Below are positions 34,672 to 43,971 of a DNA stretch of 64,000 nucleotides, in pieces. The DNA is from Pelagibacteraceae bacterium (GTDB lineage: Bacteria; Pseudomonadota; Alphaproteobacteria; Pelagibacterales; Pelagibacteraceae): assembly GCA_022763425.1 (NCBI GenBank), contig JALEGD010000001.1, positions 1,068,572 through 1,132,571 of the forward strand, in the 5' to 3' direction. Below the pieces are notes generated by a model. That model did not search any database. It was not told the DNA's origin and saw only the letters and a program-made list of their open reading frames with translations. Each line of letters begins with the position of its first letter. Positions within the stretch are counted from its first letter, which is position 1. The translations under genes and the position numbers were made by a program.

Positions 34672-34787
34672 GCCTGGCAACGACCTACTCTCCCATACCT
34701 TAAGGCAAAGTACCATCGGCGCAGAAAGGCTTGACTTCCGAGTTCGAAATGGATCGGGTATTGCCCTTTCGCAATAATTACCAGGCA
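34672..34787 (-). rRNA. rrf: 5S ribosomal RNA
   Basis: Minus strand TGCCTGGTAATTATTGCG...ACCCGATCCATTTCGAACTCGGAAGTCAAG...GGTACT...GGGAGAGTAGGTCGTTGCCAGGC; terminal helix complementary. Confidence 0.95.
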
Positions 34788-34849
34788 AGAGATTTATACT
34801 TATTTAAATATTTAAGTCAAAGGTAGAAAAGGACTATTTTTAACAAATT

Positions 34850-34924
34850 TGGTGGGCATGGCAAGAATTGAACTTGCTACCTCTACGATGTCAACGTAGC
34901 GTTCTACCAATGAACTACATGCCC
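34850..34924 (-). tRNA. tRNA-Val (GAC)
   Basis: GGGCATGTAGTTCATTGGTAGAACGCTACGTTGACATCGTAGAGGTAGCAAGTTCAATTCTTGCCATGCCCACCA; 75 nt cloverleaf, anticodon loop TTGACAT. Confidence 0.95.
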
Positions 34925-35799
34925 TTTTTAAAATTTGATATGTAATCTTTTAATTCTTTTTTGCATAAAAAATTAAATATTTTTCTGCCATTGACTAATT
35001 TAACACTTGCCGATTTGTATCGCTCTCCGAGCCTTTCTGGCACTAAAATTATCTGTTTCGAAAACATTTTGGCTACGTCTATAATTCTATATGCTTTGCT
35101 ATTTGAAAGCACATACTCCCTGTTCTTATTTTTTTTCCAAGCTAAAAGGCATCCATTTATAGTATCATCAATATGAGTAAATTTTCTACTTTGAGTTCCT
35201 GGTTTTACAACTGTCATAGGTTTATTTTTTTTATATAAATTTTCAAAAATACCAATTACAGTTGACATTGAGCCTGTTTCAATTTGACGTTTACCATAAA
35301 CATTAAAAAAATATAAAATCTCATAACTCAATCCAAACCATTTATGCATATTTATAATTAGTTCCAAATTTTTTGATTTTGAAAAAGAATATGGTGATAA
35401 ATTTTTATCTTCCCCATTATTACCTAAACTTGCAGAAGTAGCAGAATAAATTAATTTAATTTTATTTTCATAACAAAAATTTATTATCTTTTGAGTCCCA
35501 TCTATGTTTGAATTAAAGCATTCTTCAATTTTTGAAAAAGATTGATGAATTCTCGAAAATTCACCAAAATGAAAAATTACTTTTATTTTTTTTTTTATAG
35601 TTCTGCAAATTTTTTCAATATCTCTAGTATCCCCTTTTACATATTTTACTAAACTTGACTTAATATGTTTTTCTTTTTTACCAGAAGAATAATTATCTAT
35701 TGAAATAATTTTATATTTATATCTTGAGACAAGTTGCTCAATTAAATTTGATCCAACAAACCCTGCCCCTCCAGTAACAATAATAATTTTTTTCATCAA
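34915..35799 (-). CDS. NAD-dependent epimerase/dehydratase (UDP-glucose 4-epimerase-like)
   Basis: IVTGGAGFVGSNLIEQLVSRYKYKIISIDNYSSG; 3' end overlaps tRNA-Val by 10 nt. Confidence 0.88.
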   Translation of the reverse strand: MMKKIIIVTGGAGFVGSNLIEQLVSRYKYKIISIDNYSSGKKEKHIKSSLVKYVKGDTRDIEKICRTIKKKIKVIFHFGEFSRIHQSFSKIEECFNSNIDGTQKIINFCYENKIKLIYSATSASLGNNGEDKNLSPYSFSKSKNLELIINMHKWFGLSYEILYFFNVYGKRQIETGSMSTVIGIFENLYKKNKPMTVVKPGTQSRKFTHIDDTINGCLLAWKKNKNREYVLSNSKAYRIIDVAKMFSKQIILVPERLGERYKSASVKLVNGRKIFNFLCKKELKDYISNFKKGM

Positions 35800-35875
35800 A
35801 GTTTATTTATTTAATTTTTAAATTTATACAAATAATAATTTGCTAAATGCCTAAATTAAATCAAGTTACACTCTG

Positions 35876-36058
35876 TTATTCATTATTTTTTTTTAATATT
35901 TCCTGATTAATATATTTTGCCATAACATGATGGGCATCACAATTAGGATGGTTATCTGTAAGTGACCAAACCATGTTTTGGTTTAATTTATTTTTTAAAA
36001 AAAATTTCAATGGATTAAAAATTTTAAAAAATCTATGTTTTTTCATATTATTTCGCAA
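35876..36058 (-). pseudogene. Possible C-terminal remnant of an SGNH hydrolase
   Basis: 60-aa ORF ending WSLTDNHPNCDAHHVMAKYINQEIL resembles SGNH block V (DxxHPN...); no N-terminal catalytic blocks. Confidence 0.4.
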
Positions 36059-36157
36059 AACACTTAGTGCATCCAGGTTGAAAAAGAAATTTGTAACCCT
36101 TAGACTTAAAAAAATTTAAAATTGAAAATAATATTAATTTATATTTTTTCATTTTTT

Positions 36158-37144
36158 TTAAGAATTTTTCCTATAAATCAATAAGTGTATTATTGTGAAA
36201 ACACAGTTTAAGAAAAAAAATAAACTTGAAATTTTTATTTGCATAAATACCAAGAAAATATTTATTAGTAAAAAAACCATATTTATTTTAAGAACAAAAC
36301 TATGACTTTTTTTTCCTTTTATTACTGGGGCTAAAAAATGATAATCAAACAATCTTGCCCAGGGATAATACCCTTTGCAAACTTTTTTGATTAAAGTAAT
36401 TGTGCAGTCTATTAATGGATATATATATATAGATATAGCTAATAAGTAATGTTTTGCTAATATTAATTCTAATAAACAAAATCCGATAAAATATCCTAGA
36501 ATAATGCTTCCAGCATCACCCATATATAATTTTGCTACTGGCTTATTATAAAAAATAAAAGCAAGTATAATTGGGAAAAAAATAATTGATAAATAAAAAG
36601 AAAAAATATCAAGATTTAAATAATATTTAATTAAAAAAATATTTAATATAAAAAATAGAACATGAGTGGCTAAAAAACAATCAAGACCATCTATAAAATT
36701 TGTTATATTTATTAAATAAATCCAAATAATAATTGCCAAAAGCATCGACAGTTTTAATGGTAAAATTATGTTTGAAAAATCTAAACATGATGTTGATATA
36801 AAAATGAGAATAAATTGAATTACCAACCTTAGAATTGGATCTAATGGCTTCATGTCATCATAAAATGAAATTATGCCAAGTAATAAAATTGAAAAGTAAA
36901 ATAAATAGAATCTATTAGGTAAAAAACTTTTAAAATTTTGATCAATACTAAATAAACATATTGAACCAAGAAAAAAAATAATTAAAAAAATTATACCTGC
37001 ACCAGTCGGAGTATTACCATATCCTACGTTAAAATCATTTTTATCATTAATTTTTTTTTCTATACTAAACTTCAAGTAAAAATTAAAAAATAGAAAACTA
37101 ATTAAAAAAAAAACTAAGATATAAATAAAATTAATATTTGTCAT
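36158..37144 (-). CDS. MraY/WecA-family polyprenyl-phosphate sugar-1-phosphate transferase
   Basis: NITNFIDGLDCFLA, KLYMGDAGSIILGYFIGF, multi-TM GT4 family. Confidence 0.9.
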   Translation of the reverse strand: MTNINFIYILVFFLISFLFFNFYLKFSIEKKINDKNDFNVGYGNTPTGAGIIFLIIFFLGSICLFSIDQNFKSFLPNRFYLFYFSILLLGIISFYDDMKPLDPILRLVIQFILIFISTSCLDFSNIILPLKLSMLLAIIIWIYLINITNFIDGLDCFLATHVLFFILNIFLIKYYLNLDIFSFYLSIIFFPIILAFIFYNKPVAKLYMGDAGSIILGYFIGFCLLELILAKHYLLAISIYIYPLIDCTITLIKKVCKGYYPWARLFDYHFLAPVIKGKKSHSFVLKINMVFLLINIFLVFMQIKISSLFFFLNCVFTIIHLLIYRKNS

Positions 37145-38360
37145 TTTTTTTTAACAAACATAAAAGTAAACCCAAATTAAACCAAACAAAACTCATATAA
37201 AAAGTTGTAAACATGCTTCCACTTGACTTTATTGGCCAAATGAAAAAAAATAAAGTTATTAATAAACCTATTGAATATGGCTTAAAAAAATTTTTTTCTC
37301 TAAATAAATTTTTTTTTTGATATATAAAGTTAATCACTGAAATTATAAAAATTTTAAAAAGAATTAAACCTATCAATCCAGTTTCGACTAATAATTCCAA
37401 TAAACTATTATGTGGATGCGTTGAGCATAGTGTTGGTAAATTTGTATGATTATCAGGCACATTGGTATTGCAAACTTTTCTATAGTTTTTTAGACCTACC
37501 CCAAAAAACTTATTTTCTTTCCATATATTTATTGAAGAAGAAAATAGCCTGTAGTAGCCAAAATTTTTCAAATCACTTAAATCATTATGTAAATTAGTAT
37601 ATCTTTTTTGAACATTAGAAAAAGTATTGAAAATAATTACTACAAAAATAAAAAAAACTAAAAAAAGACCTAAAAATTTTTTGAGACTTAATTCTAATAA
37701 AAAAATTAAAAAAATACTTGATAGATACATCAATGTAGCCATTCTATCTCCAGTTTGAATAATTGCTAAAGATATGACGATCATAAAAAAAAAATTATAG
37801 ATTTTTTCATTTAAATAAAAATTTTTAAAGTTGCCTATAATATGTGAGACGACAGGTATTGATAAAAAAAATAGAAAAGTTCCAGCAACGAGTTCAGCGC
37901 TAAAGAGTCCACTATATCTATTTGGATTGTCTACACTTGGTTTAAAATTGAGAACATTATAACCAAATATTGATTGAAAGATTAAATCTATTGAAAATAA
38001 AAATAAGATAATTTGATAAAATTTAATTAAATTAAAAAAAAATTTCTGATTAAAATTAATAAAAAAATAAATAAATAAGGAAAATAAAAAAAAACGAATT
38101 TGCGATACTGCTGATTTTAAAGCACTAGTTTGATGTTCTGCAAAAAAGGAAGCGCTGATTATATAAATATAAAATATAAAAAAAGAAATTATTAGTTTTT
38201 TTATATCATAATCAATTTTAACTTTGCCGGAAAAATATTGATAAAAAAGTAATATACTCATTGAAACAATATAAAAGTTTAATGTTGCTGATCTCGATAA
38301 AAGTATTATTGGGAAGATATATATAAATATATTATATTTATTTTCTTTTAGTAAAGACAT
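37131..38360 (-). CDS. O-antigen ligase/polymerase-like (WaaL/Wzy) protein
   Basis: Polytopic; FGVGLKNYR...HPHNSLLELLVETGLIGLILF, the Wzy_C motif. Confidence 0.88.
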   Translation of the reverse strand: MSLLKENKYNIFIYIFPIILLSRSATLNFYIVSMSILLFYQYFSGKVKIDYDIKKLIISFFIFYIYIISASFFAEHQTSALKSAVSQIRFFLFSLFIYFFINFNQKFFFNLIKFYQIILFLFSIDLIFQSIFGYNVLNFKPSVDNPNRYSGLFSAELVAGTFLFFLSIPVVSHIIGNFKNFYLNEKIYNFFFMIVISLAIIQTGDRMATLMYLSSIFLIFLLELSLKKFLGLFLVFFIFVVIIFNTFSNVQKRYTNLHNDLSDLKNFGYYRLFSSSINIWKENKFFGVGLKNYRKVCNTNVPDNHTNLPTLCSTHPHNSLLELLVETGLIGLILFKIFIISVINFIYQKKNLFREKNFFKPYSIGLLITLFFFIWPIKSSGSMFTTFYMSFVWFNLGLLLCLLKKNDKY

Positions 38361-39342
38361 TGTATTTTCTAAGTTTTTTCTCCCACATCAATTGATTTTT
38401 TATACTGTGATTAAGTTTAAACTTGGGTTTCCATTTTTTCAGAATTTTAGTTAACCTTTGATTATTACAATAAATTTTTTCAACATCTCCGTTTCTTCTG
38501 GGAAAATAATTAATTTTTATTTTTTTATTAATTACTTTTGCAAATTCATTTACAATTTCTAGTACAGTTTTTGGCATTCCATATCCACAATTCAAAATGA
38601 ATGATTTTTTTAATTTTTTTATTTTTTTAAGAGCCTCTAAATGTAAATTTGATAAATCATTAATATCAATAAAATCTCTCAGACATGTGCCATCTTTTGT
38701 TGAATAATCTTTGCCGTAAATTTTTATTGAGAGGTTATTACTTATGATATTTTTTGCCAATACTTTAAATAATGTTGGACTTTTTACAGGTCCAGTTTTT
38801 AAAAACTTATCTGCGCCTATAACATTAAAATATCTTAGTATTGCATACTGAAACTTAAACTTCTTTGCATAATTTATTAAAAGTGTTTCGCTCATTAGTT
38901 TTGTCTTGCCGTAATTACTCTCTGGCAATTGTACAGAGTTTTCGTGTACAGCTCCTCTTTGACTGTTTCCAAAAATTGCACAAGTAGATGATAGGACAAA
39001 TGAATTTACCTGAAATTCAGATACCAATTTTAACATATTTTCTAGACCTAAAACGTTATTCATATAATATTTTAAAGGTCTTTTTTGCGATTCTTCAACA
39101 CTTAAACTCGCAGCTAAATGTATTACTGAGTCTATTTTATATTTTATAAAAATTGATTCAATTTTTTTATAATTCAATATATCCGCTTTAATAAATTTTG
39201 CCTTTTTTGGAACTAAGAATTTATATCCAGTCGCGAGGTTATCAATTACTATAACATTAAATTTGTTTTGGATAAGATCGTGTGCAATTTTACTCCCTAT
39301 GTAACCCGCGCCACCTGTAACTAAAATATTAACTCTTTTCAA
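38338..39342 (-). CDS. galE: UDP-glucose 4-epimerase
   Basis: ILVTGGAGYIGSKIAHDLI...YGKTKLMSE...RYFNVIGA...RDFIDINDL. Confidence 0.92.
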   Translation of the reverse strand: MKRVNILVTGGAGYIGSKIAHDLIQNKFNVIVIDNLATGYKFLVPKKAKFIKADILNYKKIESIFIKYKIDSVIHLAASLSVEESQKRPLKYYMNNVLGLENMLKLVSEFQVNSFVLSSTCAIFGNSQRGAVHENSVQLPESNYGKTKLMSETLLINYAKKFKFQYAILRYFNVIGADKFLKTGPVKSPTLFKVLAKNIISNNLSIKIYGKDYSTKDGTCLRDFIDINDLSNLHLEALKKIKKLKKSFILNCGYGMPKTVLEIVNEFAKVINKKIKINYFPRRNGDVEKIYCNNQRLTKILKKWKPKFKLNHSIKNQLMWEKKLRKYNVFTKRK

Positions 39343-39351
39343 TTTATTAAT

Positions 39352-40533
39352 CTAAATCTTTTTAATTTGTTTATAAAGATTTTTTGAAAAATATAAAAAT
39401 CTAATTTTAGTTTTTTTTGCAGCCATATAATCTGTTAACTTGTCTCCAATCATAATACTTTTTTTCTTATTAATACCCCATTTTTTTATTGCATCTAATA
39501 ACATTCCATTTCTTGGTTTTCTACAATTACATATTTTTCTAAAAATTGGTTTGGCAAACTTTGGATGGTGGGGACAATAAAAAATATCATCAATAATTGC
39601 ATTTCTAGCCCTTAATTTAATTTTAATTAGATTATTAAATTTATTAAATTGTTCTAGGGAATATAGACCTCTTCCGATACCTGATTGATTTGTAACTACA
39701 ATAACTAAATATTTTTGCTTATTCAAAAAATTTATAATTTTTGGAATATTGCGATAAATTTTTAGATCTTTAATTCTATAAGTATATCCATTATCATGGT
39801 TAATAACACCATCCCGATCAAAAAAAGCGCATTTAAATAATTCTTGTTTATGTAAAGTTTTAATTGCAAAGTTTAAATTTTTTTTTATTCCTATATCTAT
39901 AAAGTAGTTATTAAAAATTTTTCCAGATACCAAGCTACTTTTAATAAATTTTGGAAGATAAAAATTTTCAAAAGACAATTTCTTATTTGTAATATCTTTT
40001 AATATTTCTTTACTAATAATATAGATACCACCATTCATTATATTTGTTTTTTTACTACTTAAAACAACATTATTTTTAAATAATCTCAATGATGATAACT
40101 TTCTATTAGATTTATAATTTTTATTTTTAAGCATTGCTAAACTTATTAACTTTTTTGATTTGGAGAAAAATTTATAAAAATTATTTAAATCAATATTAAA
40201 GAATGTATCACCATTAAAAAGAAAGAAATATTTTAAATTTATTTTTTTTTTAATTTCATATATTGCTCCACCTGTATCCTTTGCTTTTTTTTCTTTGATA
40301 CAAATTATATCTGTGCCAAAAATTTTTTTTTTATGATATCGCTTAAAAAAATGATCATGCTTATATGAACAAATTAAATAAATTGTTTTGAAATTTTGTT
40401 GACTTATATTGTAAATTAAAATGTCTAGAAAAGGTAAGTTATTTATTTTTACCATAGGTTTAGGAATCTTTTTTGTAATTTGACCAAGCCTTTTTCCCTT
40501 TCCACCAACTAATATTACGCCTATATGTTTCAT
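39352..40533 (-). CDS. Bifunctional nucleotidyltransferase (HddC-like) fused to HAD-IIIA D-glycero-D-manno-heptose bisphosphate phosphatase (GmhB-like)
   Basis: N-term VILVGGKGKRLGQITKKIPKPMVKI (NTP_transferase); C-term AFFDRDGVINHDNGYTYR...VVTNQSGIGRG...CPHHP...CNCRKPRNGML...MIGDKLTD (GmhB). Confidence 0.88.
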   Translation of the reverse strand: MKHIGVILVGGKGKRLGQITKKIPKPMVKINNLPFLDILIYNISQQNFKTIYLICSYKHDHFFKRYHKKKIFGTDIICIKEKKAKDTGGAIYEIKKKINLKYFFLFNGDTFFNIDLNNFYKFFSKSKKLISLAMLKNKNYKSNRKLSSLRLFKNNVVLSSKKTNIMNGGIYIISKEILKDITNKKLSFENFYLPKFIKSSLVSGKIFNNYFIDIGIKKNLNFAIKTLHKQELFKCAFFDRDGVINHDNGYTYRIKDLKIYRNIPKIINFLNKQKYLVIVVTNQSGIGRGLYSLEQFNKFNNLIKIKLRARNAIIDDIFYCPHHPKFAKPIFRKICNCRKPRNGMLLDAIKKWGINKKKSIMIGDKLTDYMAAKKTKIRFLYFSKNLYKQIKKI

Positions 40534-40536
40534 TAT

Positions 40537-41364
40537 ATGAGCAAAAAATTTAATATTATTTTTAAGTTAATTGTTACTGTTATAATAGTTATTTTACTAA
40601 TAAAAGATCTAGATTTTTTTAAAGTACTAAAAGTTTTAGAAAATTTGAAACTCTCTTCTGTAATAATTCCTTTATTTATATCTTTAAGCTTTCCTTTGGT
40701 AATGGCTAAAAGATGGGAAATAATTAATAATTACTTTGGATCTAAAATAAATTTTGAAAAATCACTTAGAATTATAATTATTGGTCAAACTGGTAGTTCA
40801 ATCATTGGACTATCGATTGTAAATGAAATAATAAAATTTTTTAAATTAGATAAAAGAATTCAAATTTTAGATAAGTTTAAAATAATCATTTTAGATAAGG
40901 TCTATAGTATTTTTTTTAAGCTACTTTTGTTACTAATAATTGCCCCATTTTTCTTTGAGTTCAAATATTATTTTATAACTATTACCTCATTTATTTTATT
41001 ATTTATTCTTATTATCTTTCTAAGCATTAGTAATATAGGGAATTCGATTGTAGTCATCAAAACCCTTGTTTTATCTCTAATACAAAACTTACTCATTATT
41101 TCTGCTTATTTATTTATATGCAAGTCTTTAAATTTAAACATAGATTTCCTAAAGAGTATTCTTTTTTTGTCTATAGAATTAATCACTCAAATTTTTAGCT
41201 TTTGGGGTGTTCGTGAACTATCAGCAACGTATATAACTAATCTAGTATATTTAAATAAAGAGACTGGTTTAACAATAGGACTATTATTTACAATTATAAA
41301 TTTAATATCATTAATATTTTATATTTTGATTTTTAGAATAAATTTAGTTTCTAAATTTAAATAA
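40537..41364 (+). CDS. Lysylphosphatidylglycerol synthase TM-region/UPF0104-like membrane protein
   Basis: LKDLDFFKVLKVLENLKLSSVIIPLFISL...KRWEIIN; polytopic; start at ATG 40537 preferred over 40525. Confidence 0.7.
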   Translation: MSKKFNIIFKLIVTVIIVILLIKDLDFFKVLKVLENLKLSSVIIPLFISLSFPLVMAKRWEIINNYFGSKINFEKSLRIIIIGQTGSSIIGLSIVNEIIKFFKLDKRIQILDKFKIIILDKVYSIFFKLLLLLIIAPFFFEFKYYFITITSFILLFILIIFLSISNIGNSIVVIKTLVLSLIQNLLIISAYLFICKSLNLNIDFLKSILFLSIELITQIFSFWGVRELSATYITNLVYLNKETGLTIGLLFTIINLISLIFYILIFRINLVSKFK

Positions 41365-42111
41365 ATTTTTTATTAGGATGGGTATCAAAAAAATAAGATT
41401 TATTAGAAAAAAAATTGAGTGCTTATTGTATCGTAAATTTATTTTAATTAATTCTTGTATTTTTTTTAAATTGTATTTTCCAGTAATTGTTGATGAAGAA
41501 AAATAACACTGAACAAAGATTTTATTTATTACTTTACATTTATTTTTTTTTGTAATTCTTAAATTGAGTTCATAATCATTAGTCCACGGATAATTTAAAT
41601 TATCCAATCCTTTATTTTGAATAGCTATTTCTTTTCTATAAATTACAGCTGGTGACATAATAAAATTAACAGTTCTTAATAGATTATGTGAAAAAAAATA
41701 AAGAAAAAGACTTTTTAAAAACGTACTAATTTTTCTAATTGGCTTATTTTTGTTATCCACATAAATACCCCTTCCAATAATAACAGGGTAATGTCTAAAT
41801 TTTTTTAAATTTAAAAAAAATAATTTTGTCCTTACATCATCATCGCCACTAAAATTTAAAAACTTTCCTTTAGCTAATCTATAACAATTGCTATATGCAT
41901 CTGCTGAACTGCCAAAACTACCAACTTTGAGTGTTACATTTTTATTTCTAATAGATTTTATATAATTGATTGAACGAAAGTCATCATTTTCTAAACAAAC
42001 CATCCACTCGCAATTATAAATTTGCAAGTATGGCTCGAGTTGCAAGTATTGTTTTTTTAAAAAGTTTACTCTTTTATAACTTGGTGTAATTATGGTGCAT
42101 AAAAATTTCAT
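41344..42111 (-). CDS. Family 2 (GT-A) glycosyltransferase
   Basis: CTIITPSYKRVNFLKKQYLQLEP...FLNFSGDDDVRTKLFF; start at MKFLCTIITPSYKR. Confidence 0.75.
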   Translation of the reverse strand: MKFLCTIITPSYKRVNFLKKQYLQLEPYLQIYNCEWMVCLENDDFRSINYIKSIRNKNVTLKVGSFGSSADAYSNCYRLAKGKFLNFSGDDDVRTKLFFLNLKKFRHYPVIIGRGIYVDNKNKPIRKISTFLKSLFLYFFSHNLLRTVNFIMSPAVIYRKEIAIQNKGLDNLNYPWTNDYELNLRITKKNKCKVINKIFVQCYFSSSTITGKYNLKKIQELIKINLRYNKHSIFFLINLIFLIPILIKNLFKFRN

Positions 42112-42119
42112 GAAAATGA

Positions 42120-43352
42120 GTGTCAGTGAATAATTTAAACAAAGAAAAAAATAAAACAATATGGTTTTTTTGCACCTCTGAACCAAATCAGTTAGATGGC
42201 AATGATGTAAAATATCGTCGTCATGGACAACTAATAAATCATCTATTAAAAAAAAATTATAATATTATTCTTTGGACATCTAATTTCTCACATTTCACAA
42301 AAAAAATTAGGACAAATTTGAATAAAACACAAATAATTAACTTTAAAGATAATTTAAAAATATTTGCTCTCAAAACCTTGCCCTACAATAAAAATATTTC
42401 CTTCAAACGCTATTTAAGTTATTTTTTGTTATCAAGAGAAATTAAAAAAAATCTTCATAAATTTGAAAAACCAGATTTAATAATTACATCAATTCCACCT
42501 GTAGAACCCGCTATTGAATTTATAAAATTTGCAAAAAAAAATAATATTCCATCTATTTGTGATTTTAGAGATATGTGGCCAGATATAATTTTAGATAATT
42601 TTAACTTTTTCATGAAACTTGCATTCTTTCCATTTTATATTCTGATGAATGAACAACTTAAATATATGAGAAATAATTCGAAATATATTATAGCGGTAAG
42701 CAAAGGAATGTTGAGTTGGATACTGAATAAATCCAAAAAAACTGTTAAAAATGATTATATATACATATCGCATCAAATCGAAAGAAGTGAAACGAAAAAA
42801 TACCTTAATAAAATTAAAATTTTTTATGCCGGCGTTATTGGCACTGCAAATGTAATGGAAAAATTTTTAAAATTTTTTAATAAATTAGATCCAAATATAA
42901 AGAATAAGTTTGAAATCAATATTGCTGGATATGGAGACAAATATGATCTGATATCGAAAGAGGCAAAAATTGAAAACGTCAATTTTTTAGGGTGGCTTAA
43001 TCAATCGGAAATTAAAAATTTATCTTTAAATTCAAATTATGGACTTGTAACATACAAAAATAGAATTGATTTCCTCAATAATGTCCCGAATAAAATTTCT
43101 GAATATTTAGGGTATGGTTTGCCTATAATTACAACTTTAAAAGGTGAAAGTTTTGATTTGATGAAGCAAAAAAATTGTGTTTATTTTGCTGATATAGATA
43201 ACTTTAAAAATTTCAAAGAAACAATGAATTTAATTATAACAGAAAAAAATTATGCAAATTTACAAAAAAATGCTAGAGAATTATTTGAACAAAAATTTAA
43301 TAACAATAATAATCTAAAAAAATACGAAGACATAATCAATGAAATCATCTAA
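42120..43352 (+). CDS. Family 4 (GT-B) glycosyltransferase, WbuB-like
   Basis: HGQLINHLLKKNYNIILWTSNFSH...SICDFRDMWPDI...VPNKISEYLGYGLPIITTL. Confidence 0.88.
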   Translation: MSVNNLNKEKNKTIWFFCTSEPNQLDGNDVKYRRHGQLINHLLKKNYNIILWTSNFSHFTKKIRTNLNKTQIINFKDNLKIFALKTLPYNKNISFKRYLSYFLLSREIKKNLHKFEKPDLIITSIPPVEPAIEFIKFAKKNNIPSICDFRDMWPDIILDNFNFFMKLAFFPFYILMNEQLKYMRNNSKYIIAVSKGMLSWILNKSKKTVKNDYIYISHQIERSETKKYLNKIKIFYAGVIGTANVMEKFLKFFNKLDPNIKNKFEINIAGYGDKYDLISKEAKIENVNFLGWLNQSEIKNLSLNSNYGLVTYKNRIDFLNNVPNKISEYLGYGLPIITTLKGESFDLMKQKNCVYFADIDNFKNFKETMNLIITEKNYANLQKNARELFEQKFNNNNNLKKYEDIINEII

Positions 43353-43971
43353 ATCAAAGTTTCCAAATAAAAAATATACCAAGATCGAGAATTTTTTTTA
43401 TGAATACCTCGAAAACTTGAATTTAATTAAAAAGATTAATTTAAAACAATTAAAGTTAGCGGCAAATTTAATTGAAAAAACGATTTTAAATGGAAGTCAA
43501 ATTTTCGTTTGTGGAAATGGCGGGTCTACTTCAATTGCAAATCACTATTTGTGTGATTACTTAAAATTATTAAAGACTAAAACAAAACTAAATCCCAGAA
43601 TTACAAGCTTATCTACTTCTTTAGAATTAATAACAGCAATTTCTAATGATATTTCATATGAAAAAGTATTTTCATATCAGGCGGATTGTCTAGCAAAAAA
43701 AGGTGATATATTTATAATTATAAGTTCATCTGGAAACTCTAAGAATGTAATAGATCTGGCACAGTATGCAAAAAAAAATAATTACAAAGTTATAAGTTTT
43801 ACGGGATTTAATGGTGGAAAATTAAAAAAAAATTCAAACATAAACATCCATGTAAATCTAAATAATTATGGGCTATCTGAAGACTCACATCATATAATTA
43901 TGCATGTAATAATGCAGTATTTGCGTCAAAAATATATGCAGAAACATCAAATTAAAACTACCAATTTTTAA
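43339..43971 (+). CDS. gmhA: SIS-domain phosphoheptose isomerase
   Basis: IFVCGNGGSTSIANHYLCDYLK...LTAISNDISYEKVFSYQ...IIISSSGNSKNV...GLSEDSHHIIMHVI. Confidence 0.8.
   Translation: MKSSKSKFPNKKYTKIENFFYEYLENLNLIKKINLKQLKLAANLIEKTILNGSQIFVCGNGGSTSIANHYLCDYLKLLKTKTKLNPRITSLSTSLELITAISNDISYEKVFSYQADCLAKKGDIFIIISSSGNSKNVIDLAQYAKKNNYKVISFTGFNGGKLKKNSNINIHVNLNNYGLSEDSHHIIMHVIMQYLRQKYMQKHQIKTTNF

Noticed and set aside
34660-34788. N-terminal extension of the ORF 34534..34788 ([14 protein letters not shown]...)
   Set aside because: This part is 5S rRNA read as protein; rpmJ starts at MKVVSS (34659).
36048-36152. 34-aa ORF MKKYKLILFSILNFFKSKGYKFLFQPGCTKCFAK
   Set aside because: No recognisable family or good support; kept only as part of a probably decayed region.
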